Of a stretch of DNA of 64,000 nucleotides, positions 16,766 through 25,100 are shown piece by piece (within the stretch, counting starts at the first letter, position 1; each line of letters begins with the position of its first letter). The notes beneath the pieces are model-generated. The model saw nothing but the letters and a program-made list of their open reading frames with translations, ran no database searches and was not told the DNA's origin. Origin of the DNA: Aeoliella sp052161615 (lineage in GTDB: Bacteria; Planctomycetota; Planctomycetia; Pirellulales; Lacipirellulaceae); the NCBI RefSeq assembly GCF_052161615.1, contig NZ_CP197417.1:1054001-1118000 (forward strand), read 5' to 3'. The position numbers and the translations under genes were made by a program.

Positions 16766-18601
16766 TTGTTTATTGGGCCGGTTTTCACACGCGAGGCGAC
16801 CACTGCGCCACGAGCTGCGCGGTTCTACGTCGTCCCCGCCGTGGCCGTTGGCACCCTGCTGGGCCTCCTCTGGACCTACTGGCAGATCGTCACCGGGAAC
16901 CAGCCCTTCCAGACCGCGGGGACGTCTGCACGCTTCGGCTCCGAGGTCTTTCAACTGCTCGCTCCTCTGGAAATGGCCGTCGCCACGCTCATGGCCGCGG
17001 TGCTCACCGCCGCTGCCGTTGCGCAGGAGAAAGACCGCAAAACGCTTATTCTCCTGCTCCTCACCCGGCTAACCAATTGTGAACTCGTCCTCGGGCGATG
17101 GCTCGCCAGTTTGCTCGTGGTGTTGATGGTCGTCGCTGCCTCGGCTCCATTCTTCTTCATCATTGTTCTGCTCGGTGGTATTAGTTACGGACAAGTGGCC
17201 CGCGTCCTCGCGGTTACTGTGATGAGCGCGCTCGCGGCCGGCAGTCTTGGCTCGACGCTCGCCCTGTGGCGTGACAAAACGTTCCAAGCCATCGCCATGA
17301 CCTTCCTGGTCCTCGTGCTGTGGCTCCTTGGTTGGGAAGCCGTTGCCGGCGGCGCACTCGGTCCCACTCCTTTTGGCATCGCCGCCGAAGCGCTCGCCAC
17401 GGCGATGAGTCCCTGGCGAGCCGTGCTTGCCGCGGCCGAGTCCGACTTGTTTGCAACGGCTGCGGATCGCGCCACCATCTTTGGTGTGGAGCCTGTCACG
17501 GCGTTCCTCGTTGTCTCTGCTGCTTCGATCGTTCTGCTCAACGGCATTGCGATCGCGATGGTCCGCGTGTGGAATCCATCACGCGAGGCTCGCACCGAAG
17601 AACGCGAGGACGAATCCCGCGCCATCTGGAGTCAGCCCCACGCCGTTCCCGCCAAGAGCGATACCACGACGGATGAAGCTGCTCGAGCCGCTGCTCACCG
17701 TGCCCCCGGCAAACTTCGCGAGGTGTGGGACAATCCCATTCTCTGGCGCGAAGTCTGCACCTACGCCTACGGCAAGAAGATCCTGGTCATCCGTGCCGCG
17801 TACTTGGTCGTGGTGGCCCTTTCGGCCCTCGCACTTTATTCCTTGCTCGGCAGCGACGAGGGGCTCGCCCAGCTCGGTGCCACCATCCCCCCCGCTTCGC
17901 GAGCACTGGTGCCGCTGATGGCATTGAGCGTCGTGCTCGTCAACGCGCTCGCTGTGACTTCGCTCACCAGCGAACGCGATAGCCGTGCACTCGACCTCTT
18001 GCTCGTCACCGATCTGACTCCGTCCGAAATCGTCTTCGGCAAGCTCGGCGGCGTGCTTTACAACAGCAAGGAAATGCTGCTGTTGCCTTTGGTACTGTGC
18101 GGCTATGTCTGGTGGCAAGGATATGCTTCGACCGAAAGCCTCGTGTTTCTCATCATTGGCTACCTGGTGATGGTGTTGTTCGCCGCGGTGCTTGGTCTGC
18201 ACTGCGGCATGACTTACCTCAATTCCCGCCAAGCCGCGGGCGTGAGCATGGGGACGCTGATTTACCTGTTCGTGGGCGTGCTGGTGTGCATGCGAATGAT
18301 GGTCGCCGTGGGTGATAGTTTCATGTCGCAACTGCCGACGTTCCTCGGGTTCATCCTGGGTGGTGGGCTGGCTCTCTACGCCGTGCTCGGCTGGCGACTC
18401 GACTCGGCAGCGCTCAAGTGGGCGTGCATGCTGACGCCTTTCGCGACGTTCTTCGTGATCACCAGCTTCCTCGAACATCATTATGGTTCCGTGTTCCTCG
18501 TTACAGTGCTCGCGTATGGATTCGCGACCGCCGCGATGCTGGTCCCCGCGGTCTCCGAGTTCGACGTAGCCACCGGACGCACCGGCGAACGCGACGACTG
18601 A
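16766..18601 (+). CDS. ABC-2 type transporter permease, double-length
   Basis: 611 aa built of two similar membrane halves. Each starts with the same kind of motif: GPVFTREATTAPR near residue 4 and NPILWREVCTYAYGKK near 325. Each has about six membrane segments. This is the gliding/NosY-like ABC-2 permease layout, apparently duplicated in tandem. No ATPase gene is adjacent, so it must use one encoded elsewhere. TTG 16766 (GAGG seven bases upstream) puts the start right at the conserved beginning; a TTG at 16697 is also in frame. The GGCT-like gene follows 14 bases later. Confidence 0.78.
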   Translation: MFIGPVFTREATTAPRAARFYVVPAVAVGTLLGLLWTYWQIVTGNQPFQTAGTSARFGSEVFQLLAPLEMAVATLMAAVLTAAAVAQEKDRKTLILLLLTRLTNCELVLGRWLASLLVVLMVVAASAPFFFIIVLLGGISYGQVARVLAVTVMSALAAGSLGSTLALWRDKTFQAIAMTFLVLVLWLLGWEAVAGGALGPTPFGIAAEALATAMSPWRAVLAAAESDLFATAADRATIFGVEPVTAFLVVSAASIVLLNGIAIAMVRVWNPSREARTEEREDESRAIWSQPHAVPAKSDTTTDEAARAAAHRAPGKLREVWDNPILWREVCTYAYGKKILVIRAAYLVVVALSALALYSLLGSDEGLAQLGATIPPASRALVPLMALSVVLVNALAVTSLTSERDSRALDLLLVTDLTPSEIVFGKLGGVLYNSKEMLLLPLVLCGYVWWQGYASTESLVFLIIGYLVMVLFAAVLGLHCGMTYLNSRQAAGVSMGTLIYLFVGVLVCMRMMVAVGDSFMSQLPTFLGFILGGGLALYAVLGWRLDSAALKWACMLTPFATFFVITSFLEHHYGSVFLVTVLAYGFATAAMLVPAVSEFDVATGRTGERDD

Positions 18602-18615
18602 CCGAGACCCTTCCG

Positions 18616-19074
18616 ATGCCCCACGTCTTTGTGTACGGAACACTGCTAGTCCCCGAGATGATGCACGCGGTGACCGGCAAGCACTTCGAACTGACGCCCG
18701 CCACCGCTCATGGTTTCCACCGAGCGTACCTCGCAGGCCGCGTGTACCCCGGCATCGCAGCGAGCACAGAGCGCGATCAAGTTGAAGGAGCCATCTACCG
18801 CGACGTCGACCCCGAGTCGATCCGCCGCCTCGATTACTTCGAAGGCGACGAGTACGTCCGCGAATCGTTGCTCGTCACGCTCGCCGATGGCACCACACTC
18901 GCCGCCGACTCCTATGTTGTCCCCGCAGCCCAGCATCACTTGATGACCGATACCGCCTGGGACCTCGCGACGTTCCAAACCTCCGACCTCGCCGGCTTCC
19001 TCCAAGTCGCCCACGATTGCATGCGGACGTATCCGTCGGTTGCCGGATTCGCCAGAGTTCGGGGTCGCGAATAA
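18616..19074 (+). CDS. Gamma-glutamylcyclotransferase (AIG2/GGCT)-like protein
   Basis: 152 aa. The family signature VFVYGTLL is at the N-terminus and the catalytic Glu is likely in LDYFEGDEY. The fold is that of AIG2/GGCT proteins, which cyclise gamma-glutamyl peptides to 5-oxoproline or similar products; the real substrate is unknown. The gene starts 14 bases after the permease stop and is probably co-transcribed. Confidence 0.87.
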   Translation: MPHVFVYGTLLVPEMMHAVTGKHFELTPATAHGFHRAYLAGRVYPGIAASTERDQVEGAIYRDVDPESIRRLDYFEGDEYVRESLLVTLADGTTLAADSYVVPAAQHHLMTDTAWDLATFQTSDLAGFLQVAHDCMRTYPSVAGFARVRGRE

Positions 19075-19195
19075 AGTCCCATATTCGCGACTATTTCATT
19101 GACTGCGACATTACTCCTTTTGCTCCCTGGAGGAGTTTCGTTGCAAGTTGATTTGCTGCAACGCCTTGCGGAGCGAGCTGGCTGTTCGCCCCGAA

Positions 19196-19235
19196 GAGTA
19201 AAGTCGCAGGGGCAACCCGCAGGTGCGACATTACT
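19196..19235 (+). repeat. 40-base palindromic repeat, copy A
   Basis: The outer arms AGTAAAGTCGCA and TGCGACATTACT pair with one mismatch around a GGGGCAACCCGCAGG centre. The whole 40 bases recur exactly at 55783-55822 in the same orientation. Confidence 0.8.
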
Positions 19236-19329
19236 CTCTCGTAGGCCGGATCAAGCTCCGCGCCGATCCGGCGCTTTACGCTATGCCCCCGCGCACAGCG
19301 CGATCCCCACGCCAAGCTCCCAGCCAGCC

Positions 19330-19420
19330 GTTTTTCTCTAGTTTTTCAGTTGCCAAAGAACACCCGTCCACCACTTCGGCGAACGTGATCATCAGAACAT
19401 ACCCGAGGCGCGCTTTCTAG
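19330..19420 (+). repeat. Block homologous to 55991-56084, interrupted by an IS
   Basis: Shared words with the second copy include GTTTTTCAG, CAAAGAACA, GTCCAC, AGAACA and CTTTCTAG in the same order. The IS sits right after CTTTCTAG. The flank beyond the IS (CTAGTCACTTTCTGGAAAAA) continues the alignment with copy B (CTAGTCGGATTCTCGAAAAA). Confidence 0.7.
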
Positions 19421-20263
19421 GCCGTGTTGACATTCAGGCCAAGAGGATCATTGTGGCTGCCAGATGCAGCAACGCGAGGTAGTTTCGTGCTGTTTTGTCG
19501 TATCGAGTGGCAATGCGTCGGCATTGCTTCAGCTTGGCAAACAGTCGTTCGACTTGGTTGCGTTCTCGATACAGATGCTGGTCGTAAGCCCGCTGCACTT
19601 TGCGATTACTTCGCGAAGGGATGACGGCCGTCGCGCCTTGGCGCTCAATGGTCTCTCGTACTTGCTCGCTGTCATAACCCTTGTCGGCGATCACGTGTTC
19701 CGCCGTGAGTCCCTCCAAGAGCGGCACAGCTTGAGTAACATCGTGAGTCTGCCCGGGTGTCAGGAGGAGCTTTACGGGATTGCCGAGTCCATCGCAGACC
19801 GCATGGACCTTCGTTCCGAATCCACCACGCGATCGCCCAAGTTGCTGATCTCCCCTTTTTTTCGAGCCCCCGCCGCGTGAACGTGGGCCCGAATGATGGT
19901 GGCGTCCAGCATCACCCACTCCCAATCCGCCTCTTGAAGAGCGGCGAACACCTGCTGCCAGACCCCCTTCTTCGCCCAGCGGTTGAACCGTTGAAAGACG
20001 CTGTTCCACGGCCCAAAACGCTCTGGAAGATCACGCCACGGAGCGCCAGTACGAACGATCCACAGCACAGCATCTAGGAACAACCGGTTGTCCTCCGCAC
20101 TACGCCCCGGACACCCCACCCGACCCGGCAACAGCTTCTCCACACGCTCCCACTGATCGTCCGTCAATTAAAAACGTCGCATCTAATCCTCCTCCATGAG
20201 GTAACGGTTACTCGCCTACTTTACCCGATCCACCTAGATGCAACATAGGTATGTCAACACGGC
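19421..20263 (-). mobile_element. IS5-family insertion sequence (IS427-like), 843 bp
   Basis: Perfect terminal inverted repeats GCCGTGTTGACAT / ATGTCAACACGGC flank a two-frame DDE transposase. CTAG stands on both sides (19417-19420 and 20264-20267), the target duplication expected for IS427-group elements. Comparison with the uninterrupted repeat at 55991-56110 confirms the boundaries: removing the IS and one CTAG restores the alignment. The element looks intact and may be mobile. If the duplication is only TA the element is two bases longer. Confidence 0.88.
19434..20167 (-). CDS. IS5-family transposase made by -1 frameshifting
   Basis: Frame A starts at 20167 (MTDDQWERVEKLLPGR) and stops at 19772; frame B continues to 19434. 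They overlap at a run of seven A followed by GGGG (fwd 19852-19862 complement), where frame A reads CGA AAA AAA GGG: a classic slippery heptamer A-AAA-AAA for a -1 shift. The fused protein has about 244 aa with the DDE residues: Asp in MLDATIIRAH (frame A), Asp in IADKGYDSE and Glu in RNQVERLFAKLKQCRR (frame B). No further disruption is seen, so the enzyme should be active. It catalyses cut or copy movement of the element. Confidence 0.87.
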
Positions 20264-20677
20264 CTAGTCACTTTCTGGAAAAATGTGGAAATAATCGTAC
20301 AACGGAATTCATTCCGTTTTTCCGTCATCCACGCCCCGCGGCCCCGTTGCGGTCTCGGCAACGCTCCGGCCTGTGGCGAGCCTGCTGCTCGACCGCTAGG
20401 TGGTTTTGGTACGTTTACCCAGGGTAGCCCCCGCGCTCGTGGAACTCGCGTGGGGACAACCCTGGGCTGACATCCGAAACCCCTTCGGGGTAGGTCGGTC
20501 GTCCCGGCCGACGAGGGACGGCCCGACCACGTTTGGAGGCGCGCGTGGTCAGGTCCAGTCCGAATCAGAACAGTGGTCCACATGGGGACGGACATCTCGG
20601 GTATAACATGTAAGTGAAAGGCTGTTGCTGGCGGAGCGAATGGCGCGCGTTTACAAACTCTTCTCGGGGCGGACGCA
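20264..20677. other. Repeat-rich gap between the IS and the ankyrin gene
   Basis: It holds one arm of a 23-base inverted repeat (20296-20318) and a hairpin-forming stretch at about 20415-20475 in which CCCAGGGT and ACCCTGGG face each other, then CCCCTTCGGGG. Such texts are typical planctomycete intergenic repeats. No coding signal is seen. Confidence 0.5.
20296..20318 (+). repeat. 23-base inverted repeat, left copy
   Basis: CGTAC followed by AACGGAATTCATTCCGTT. The second part is itself a near-perfect palindrome. The exact reverse complement of the whole stands at 21799-21821, on the other side of the ankyrin gene. Confidence 0.8.
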
Positions 20678-21748
20678 ATGACGAATCATCGAGTTGCTAT
20701 GCGGTGCGTGTGGCTGATCGTGCTGTTTGTCATTTCGGTGGGCTGTGGTCGACTTATCGACCAATCACTCCAGCAGAAGATGGGCTGGAAGGCGGAAGAT
20801 TTCTTCGACGATCCCCAAGTGATCGCGCTCTGCGAAGCCATCGAAGCGGAGAATCTTGAAGAAATGGAGCGACTGATTAACGCGGGTGCCGATGTCAACG
20901 CCAAGGGTAAGGGGAACATGACGCCACTGCTGTGGGCATTTCCCGATAACAAGCCCGAGCGATTCGAAAAGTTGCTGGAGCATGGTGCCGATCCGAATGT
21001 CGTCGTAACCAGTGACTTCAACACGAAGATGTCGGGCATCGTTCCTGGAGATTCGGTGACGCACTTGGCCTGTCGAACCCACTTCCCGAAGTACTTCGAT
21101 TTGGTGTTCGACCATGGGGGGGATCCGAACTTGGTTAATGAGGGGGACTTCGAAAACACTCCCCTCTTTGCTGTGATTACCGGACCTGCTGGTGACAAGA
21201 TGGACAAGATAAAGCGACTAGCCGAGCTTGGAGCCAATCTGGATCTTCAGGTACGCGGAGCAACCGCTGCCATGCAGGCAACTACTTGGGGAGGGCAATA
21301 CGATATCGCCTTGGCGCTGCTAGAGGCAGGGGCGGACCATCGCGTCTACCTGGAAAACAATAATTCGCGCCTTGTCCACACCGTCATCGCCGAAGAGCGA
21401 AGGCTATCCGTGATGACGCCCGAACAAAAAGCGAGCTACGTAAAGCTAATCCAGTGGCTAGAAGACCACGGCGAATCCTTCGATGAAGCTCGTGCGGATT
21501 TCAAACGCTGGGAATCCTGGGCAGGAGATCTTACCCAATATCGTACCAAGCTAAACCGTGAAATTGCTGAGCGCAAGCAACGGGTAGCGAGGGAGAAACG
21601 GCTGGCAGAGAAAGAAGCTGCGGCGAAAGGTGGACAGGAAATCGAAGAGCCGCGGGAGGGTAATAGTCAACGCGTGAGGGTCGTCCCTGGGTACACGAGC
21701 GATCGGCGTGGAGAACGTTCGGACGGCGCCAAACACTCCGGGCCCTGA
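20678..21748 (+). CDS. Ankyrin-repeat lipoprotein
   Basis: 356 aa. A hydrophobic N-terminus ends in a lipobox-like ISVGC (Cys23), so it is probably a lipoprotein. Ankyrin repeats follow between about 50 and 230 (INAGADVNAKGKGNMTPLLW, LEHGADPN, FDHGGDPNLVN, LAELGANLDLQ, LLEAGADH). A charged helical tail follows (about 255-330) and a basic, odd-looking end (after PREGNSQ) that runs into repeat DNA, so the natural C-terminus may have been extended. ATG 20699 is an alternative start. Ankyrins bind other proteins; the partner is unknown. The gene is bracketed by 23-base inverted repeats. Confidence 0.8.
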   Translation: MTNHRVAMRCVWLIVLFVISVGCGRLIDQSLQQKMGWKAEDFFDDPQVIALCEAIEAENLEEMERLINAGADVNAKGKGNMTPLLWAFPDNKPERFEKLLEHGADPNVVVTSDFNTKMSGIVPGDSVTHLACRTHFPKYFDLVFDHGGDPNLVNEGDFENTPLFAVITGPAGDKMDKIKRLAELGANLDLQVRGATAAMQATTWGGQYDIALALLEAGADHRVYLENNNSRLVHTVIAEERRLSVMTPEQKASYVKLIQWLEDHGESFDEARADFKRWESWAGDLTQYRTKLNREIAERKQRVAREKRLAEKEAAAKGGQEIEEPREGNSQRVRVVPGYTSDRRGERSDGAKHSGP

Positions 21749-21798
21749 CGGGCACGGCTCGACGGGGGGGAAGGTGGGGAGTTTCTTGGGCGTTAGGT

Positions 21799-21821
21799 AA
21801 CGGAATGAATTCCGTTGTACG
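21799..21821 (-). repeat. 23-base inverted repeat, right copy
   Basis: Exact reverse complement of 20296-20318 (core AACGGAATGAATTCCGTT then GTACG). Confidence 0.8.
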
Positions 21822-21829
21822 GGGGTCAC

Positions 21830-21876
21830 GTCCCCTCTCCCTCGACCCTCACCGGGTCGGGGGAGAGGGGACTTTT
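21830..21876 (+). terminator. Terminator-like long hairpin
   Basis: A 19-bp stem with one wobble (GTCCCCTCTCCCTCGACCC with its partner), a 5-base loop and TTTT. It stands 80 bases after the ankyrin stop and about 40 bases before the next gene. Confidence 0.65.
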
Positions 21877-21917
21877 GGGGCTTGGTAGTCGGCGTGTGAT
21901 TCACAATAATTGCCCCC

Positions 21918-22352
21918 ATGCCAAAAGTTTACGATCAACACGATTTGCGATTTATCTACCCCGACAACTGGGTTGTTGAAGAGGACGAGCCGGGGACGGC
22001 GGATGTGGCGGTCACGGTGGCCAGTCCGCAGACGGGGTTTTGGTCGGTGATGCTGTATCGCGGCGAGCGGGAGATGGAGCCTTTGACCAAGGCGATACTC
22101 GACGCCATCAAGTCGGAATACGCGCAAGTGGAAGTCGACGAGATCGACGACGCGCAGGGGGTGGGGTACGACGTGAGTTTCTCGTACGTCGACCTCCTTA
22201 ATACCGCTAGCATCCGCGCGTTTTACCATGCCGGCAATACTTACGTCGTGCTGTGCCAGGCCGAGGATCACGAGTTGCCGATGGCCGAGCAGGTGTTCGC
22301 GGCGATGACGATGAGCCTGACGCGGGAGCTTCCGGATCTCGAAGGTTTGTAG
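21918..22352 (+). CDS. Conserved hypothetical protein, PsbP/DcrB-like fold possible
   Basis: 144 aa, no signal peptide or membrane segment. It opens with MPKVYDQHDLRFIYPDNWVV, a beta start seen in proteins related to PsbP/DcrB (a parallel between 'YPDNW' and the FxxPxxW opening of those families). A later YVVLCQAEDHEL and AAMTMSLTRE fit the same alpha/beta order. This is a structural guess; function unknown. No operon partner is obvious. Confidence 0.7.
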   Translation: MPKVYDQHDLRFIYPDNWVVEEDEPGTADVAVTVASPQTGFWSVMLYRGEREMEPLTKAILDAIKSEYAQVEVDEIDDAQGVGYDVSFSYVDLLNTASIRAFYHAGNTYVVLCQAEDHELPMAEQVFAAMTMSLTRELPDLEGL

Positions 22353-22749
22353 GAGTTACAAACCGAGTTTGGAGTGTTTTGCAAAGCTTACTGCTGGCAC
22401 TCCGGGGAGCTAGCTTCGCGAATCGCCTGGAAAAGCGAGGGAAGTGAAAATCGCGAGTACTTCGGCGCGGTTTGGCACGGTCTGTGCATTAGTGTCGTGT
22501 CAGCCTCCAATGCCACGCATGGCCGGCCGTGGCCTCCAAACGCGGCCGGCCAGCGAGGGCATGCCTAGTACGACTGGCCTCCTGACTGGGACATCAGGGG
22601 GTCGCGGGATACACGGAGACTCTGGGAAACGGGATGTAGAAAAGTTCGCAAAACTTCGTTCGCAAAACCAACGCCGCTAGCCTCGCAGAAATCGCCACCA
22701 AAGTACGGTGGCCAATGCCCGCCACGGGAATCTGCAACACGCGGCACCG

Positions 22750-22798
22750 AAAGAACCCGGTTGGCATCCTCGCAGGGCCAACCGGGTTCTTTGCTTTT
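22750..22798 (+). terminator. Rho-independent terminator without an adjacent gene
   Basis: A perfect 16-bp stem (AAAGAACCCGGTTGGC and its complement), an 11-base loop, then GCTTTT. The nearest upstream gene ends 400 bases away. Confidence 0.7.
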
Positions 22799-22843
22799 GG
22801 TAGTGAGAAGTGGGCAGGGGGCGGTGGGCAGTAAGAAACCCAG

Positions 22844-22872
22844 GCGAGCGGGGCCCGTTAGGGCCGTGGTGA
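22844..22872 (-). repeat. Dispersed 29-base hairpin element, copy 1
   Basis: Its reverse complement matches 40800-40828 with one difference. The core GGCCC-TAAC-GGGCC forms a short hairpin. Confidence 0.7.
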
Positions 22873-23114
22873 CTTTGGAGCTGATGACGCGCTCTGTGCC
22901 ATCAGTGCTTTCAATGCTGAGCGTCGAACGCTGGGGGCTCGTGGGGCTCGTCCCCAGGCACCCGGGGCTTTTATTGAAAGTTGCCAGCTCTAGGTGATTT
23001 TCGCAAGCTGGAAGCTTACGCCACTAGGGGAACTCGTGTTGGCTTAGGTCTGTAAACCGAGTAATCTCCCGAGCCGGAATCTCCTGGCTAGTGGGTTCCC
23101 TTTGGAAGCACGCT

Positions 23115-24971
23115 GTGACGACCGTACCTATTCATATTCGCCGTAGCCATTTGTTTGGTTCGCTCGCCGACGACGAGGTGCATGACATCCTCGCTTCGTG
23201 TCGTCGCGTGACGCTTGCGAGTGGTCAGCATGCGGTTCGCCAGGGCGAGCCGGGTGAGAGTATGTTCGTGATCGTCAGCGGACGGGTGAGCATTAACGTC
23301 GACGAGCCCGATGGCGACGAGCGGGTGCTCAATCATCTTCGGCCCGGCGATCACTTTGGCGAGATGTCGCTGCTGGTGGGTGGATCGCGGTCGGCCAACG
23401 TCACGGCAGTGATGGACACCGAACTCTTAGAACTTACCCGCGCGGACTTCGAGCGGACGCTATCGCGCGTGCCGGGCTTTGCGGCCAACCTTTGTCGTTC
23501 GCTGGGGAGTTGGCTGCGCGGACAAATCAGTGGTGGCGAGCGGCAAGAGCGGATGCAAGTTGCCTTAGTGCGCGGCGGCGCGGCGGCACGCACGCTTGCG
23601 GCGCAGATGCTGGCGACCGTCGAAGGGCAGGGGGGATCGCTTGATGTACTGAGCGATCAATCGCTGCCCAACTGCAAGACAAATTGGCGGGTGGTTGCTG
23701 GTGATGCCCGATGCGAGCAGCAGTTGCTCGGTTACTTATCGAACGCGGCGAGCGCCAATCGGCGGACGCTGGTGGATGTGGATGGCGACCACGCGGCGAT
23801 GTCGATGCTGATGCAGCACGAGCTGGTGCTGTGGGTGGTGGACAACGGGGACGACGTGGAGCGCGATCAGTCGCTAACGCGCCTAGCCAGGCTTCTCGAC
23901 AAGGCCCCCGAAGAACTCGCCGAGCGGATTCAGATCGTCGAAGCGGTGCGCGACGCCGAGTTGTTGCCGGCGGCGTTGGAAATTCCCCGGGCCCTTGCGC
24001 GTCATTCGCTGCGTCTTGCGCCGATGCGGGTGCAGTACTATTGCGACGGGACGTTCCATCCTCGCGATCTCGCGCGGCTGGTTCGCACGTTGCGCGGAAT
24101 TCAGATTGGCCTGGCGCTCGGTGGTGGCGGTGCGCGGGGCATTGCGCACCTGGGTGTGCTTGAAGTGCTGGAGCGCGAAGGGATTTACTTCGATCGCGTT
24201 GCCGGCACCAGCGCCGGAGCGATTGTCGCGACGGCGTACGCGGCGGGCATTCCGCTGCCGACGATTCGCGATGTGTTCTCCAAAGAACTGACTCCACCGC
24301 GAAGCATCGCGTGGTTGCCCAAGGCGTCGCAGTGGTACCTGCTGGGCGTTTATCGATTAGGGCTCGCGGAGCTGAAGTTCCGCCGGTACCTGAAGCGGTA
24401 CTCGTTCGACCAATTGCTCATGCCAGCGCAAACAGTGACCGTTGATCTTATTAGTGGCGAGCACCGCTTGCGTGAATCGGGCGACGTCACTTCGGCGGTG
24501 CTGGAGAGCGTGAACCATCCCGTATTCGGCGCGCCGATTCTGCGCAATGGCGAGGCGCTGGTGGATGGTGGCGTGCTGATGAACGTGCCGGTTACCGCGC
24601 TGCGTCAGAAACAAGTCGACTACACACTGGCGATTGATGTCAGTAAGCAACTGTCGCGCGACTTCGCCGGCAACACGCCCGACACGCCAACCGCGAAGAT
24701 GCGACGGCCGGGCTACTTGAGTACGTTGCTGCGTGTGACGGACGTCGAGCTGACGAATCTCGCGCGGCTGCATGGTGCGCAGTGCGACTTCTTGATCGCC
24801 CCCGAGACGGCGGGATTTCCGTTTGGCGATTTCTCGCGAGCCGCGGAATTGGTCGAAGTCGGTCGCCGAGCGGCCGAGGCCGAGCTGCCAAGATTGAAGG
24901 AATCGCTCGCTCGGGTGGAGAGCTGGGACCAAGGTTCCGCCGGTGGTGTGGTGGTTCGGCGGGTGGCGTAA
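23115..24971 (+). CDS. Cyclic-nucleotide-binding patatin-like phospholipase (NTE-like)
   Basis: 618 aa. A cNMP-binding domain (about 5-125) shows VSGRVSIN, HFGEMSLLVGGSRSANVTA. A middle part (about 140-320) links it to a patatin domain with the oxyanion loop GGGGARG (336-342), the nucleophile Ser366 in GTSAG and the catalytic DGG (EALVDGGVLMNVP). This order is that of neuropathy target esterase relatives, which hydrolyse lysophospholipids. The middle region resembles a degenerate P-loop/MinD-like module seen in some NTE relatives, but I see no intact Walker A. GTG 23115 with GGAAG upstream is preferred; GTG 23091 is possible. A 24-bp hairpin follows the stop. Confidence 0.87.
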   Translation: MTTVPIHIRRSHLFGSLADDEVHDILASCRRVTLASGQHAVRQGEPGESMFVIVSGRVSINVDEPDGDERVLNHLRPGDHFGEMSLLVGGSRSANVTAVMDTELLELTRADFERTLSRVPGFAANLCRSLGSWLRGQISGGERQERMQVALVRGGAAARTLAAQMLATVEGQGGSLDVLSDQSLPNCKTNWRVVAGDARCEQQLLGYLSNAASANRRTLVDVDGDHAAMSMLMQHELVLWVVDNGDDVERDQSLTRLARLLDKAPEELAERIQIVEAVRDAELLPAALEIPRALARHSLRLAPMRVQYYCDGTFHPRDLARLVRTLRGIQIGLALGGGGARGIAHLGVLEVLEREGIYFDRVAGTSAGAIVATAYAAGIPLPTIRDVFSKELTPPRSIAWLPKASQWYLLGVYRLGLAELKFRRYLKRYSFDQLLMPAQTVTVDLISGEHRLRESGDVTSAVLESVNHPVFGAPILRNGEALVDGGVLMNVPVTALRQKQVDYTLAIDVSKQLSRDFAGNTPDTPTAKMRRPGYLSTLLRVTDVELTNLARLHGAQCDFLIAPETAGFPFGDFSRAAELVEVGRRAAEAELPRLKESLARVESWDQGSAGGVVVRRVA

Positions 24972-24981
24972 AGTTGGCCGA

Positions 24982-25044
24982 TTAGCCGCACGGCGCTAGC
25001 CGCGGTTGTTCCCTAAGAAACCGCGGCTAGCGCCGTGCGGCTAA
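24982..25044. repeat. 24-bp perfect inverted repeat (hairpin)
   Basis: Arms at 24982-25005 and 25021-25044 (core GCCGCACGGCGCTAGCCGCGG, abridged) are exact complements around a 15-base loop. It stands 10 bases after the patatin gene. There is no T-run, so it is more likely a mobile-type palindrome or RNA-stabilising hairpin than a simple terminator. Confidence 0.8.
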
Positions 25045-25100
25045 GAGCAGTGGCCGAAACGGGCGGTTTTCTGCGGGTTTCCGCCCAGCTGGCGCGGCTT

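Larger units (their letters stand above)
19075..19420. other. Repeat-rich intergenic region left of the IS
   Basis: No gene is seen. It holds a half-site TGCGACATTACT (19104-19115), a full 40-base palindromic element (19196-19235) and a block (19330-19420) that matches 55991-56084. Confidence 0.6.
22353..23114. other. Long gap without a clear gene
   Basis: About 760 bases. It contains short degenerate repeats (for example AAGTTCGCAAAACTTCGTTCGC near 22650, itself with inverted parts; shown in part), a strong terminator (22750-22798) and a dispersed hairpin element (22844-22872). I see no credible reading frame. The orphan terminator could end an unseen small RNA. Confidence 0.5.

Noticed and set aside
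17579..18643. 354-codon minus-strand frame over the permease
   Set aside because: His/Glu/Arg-rich low-quality text without domains opposite a clear membrane protein.
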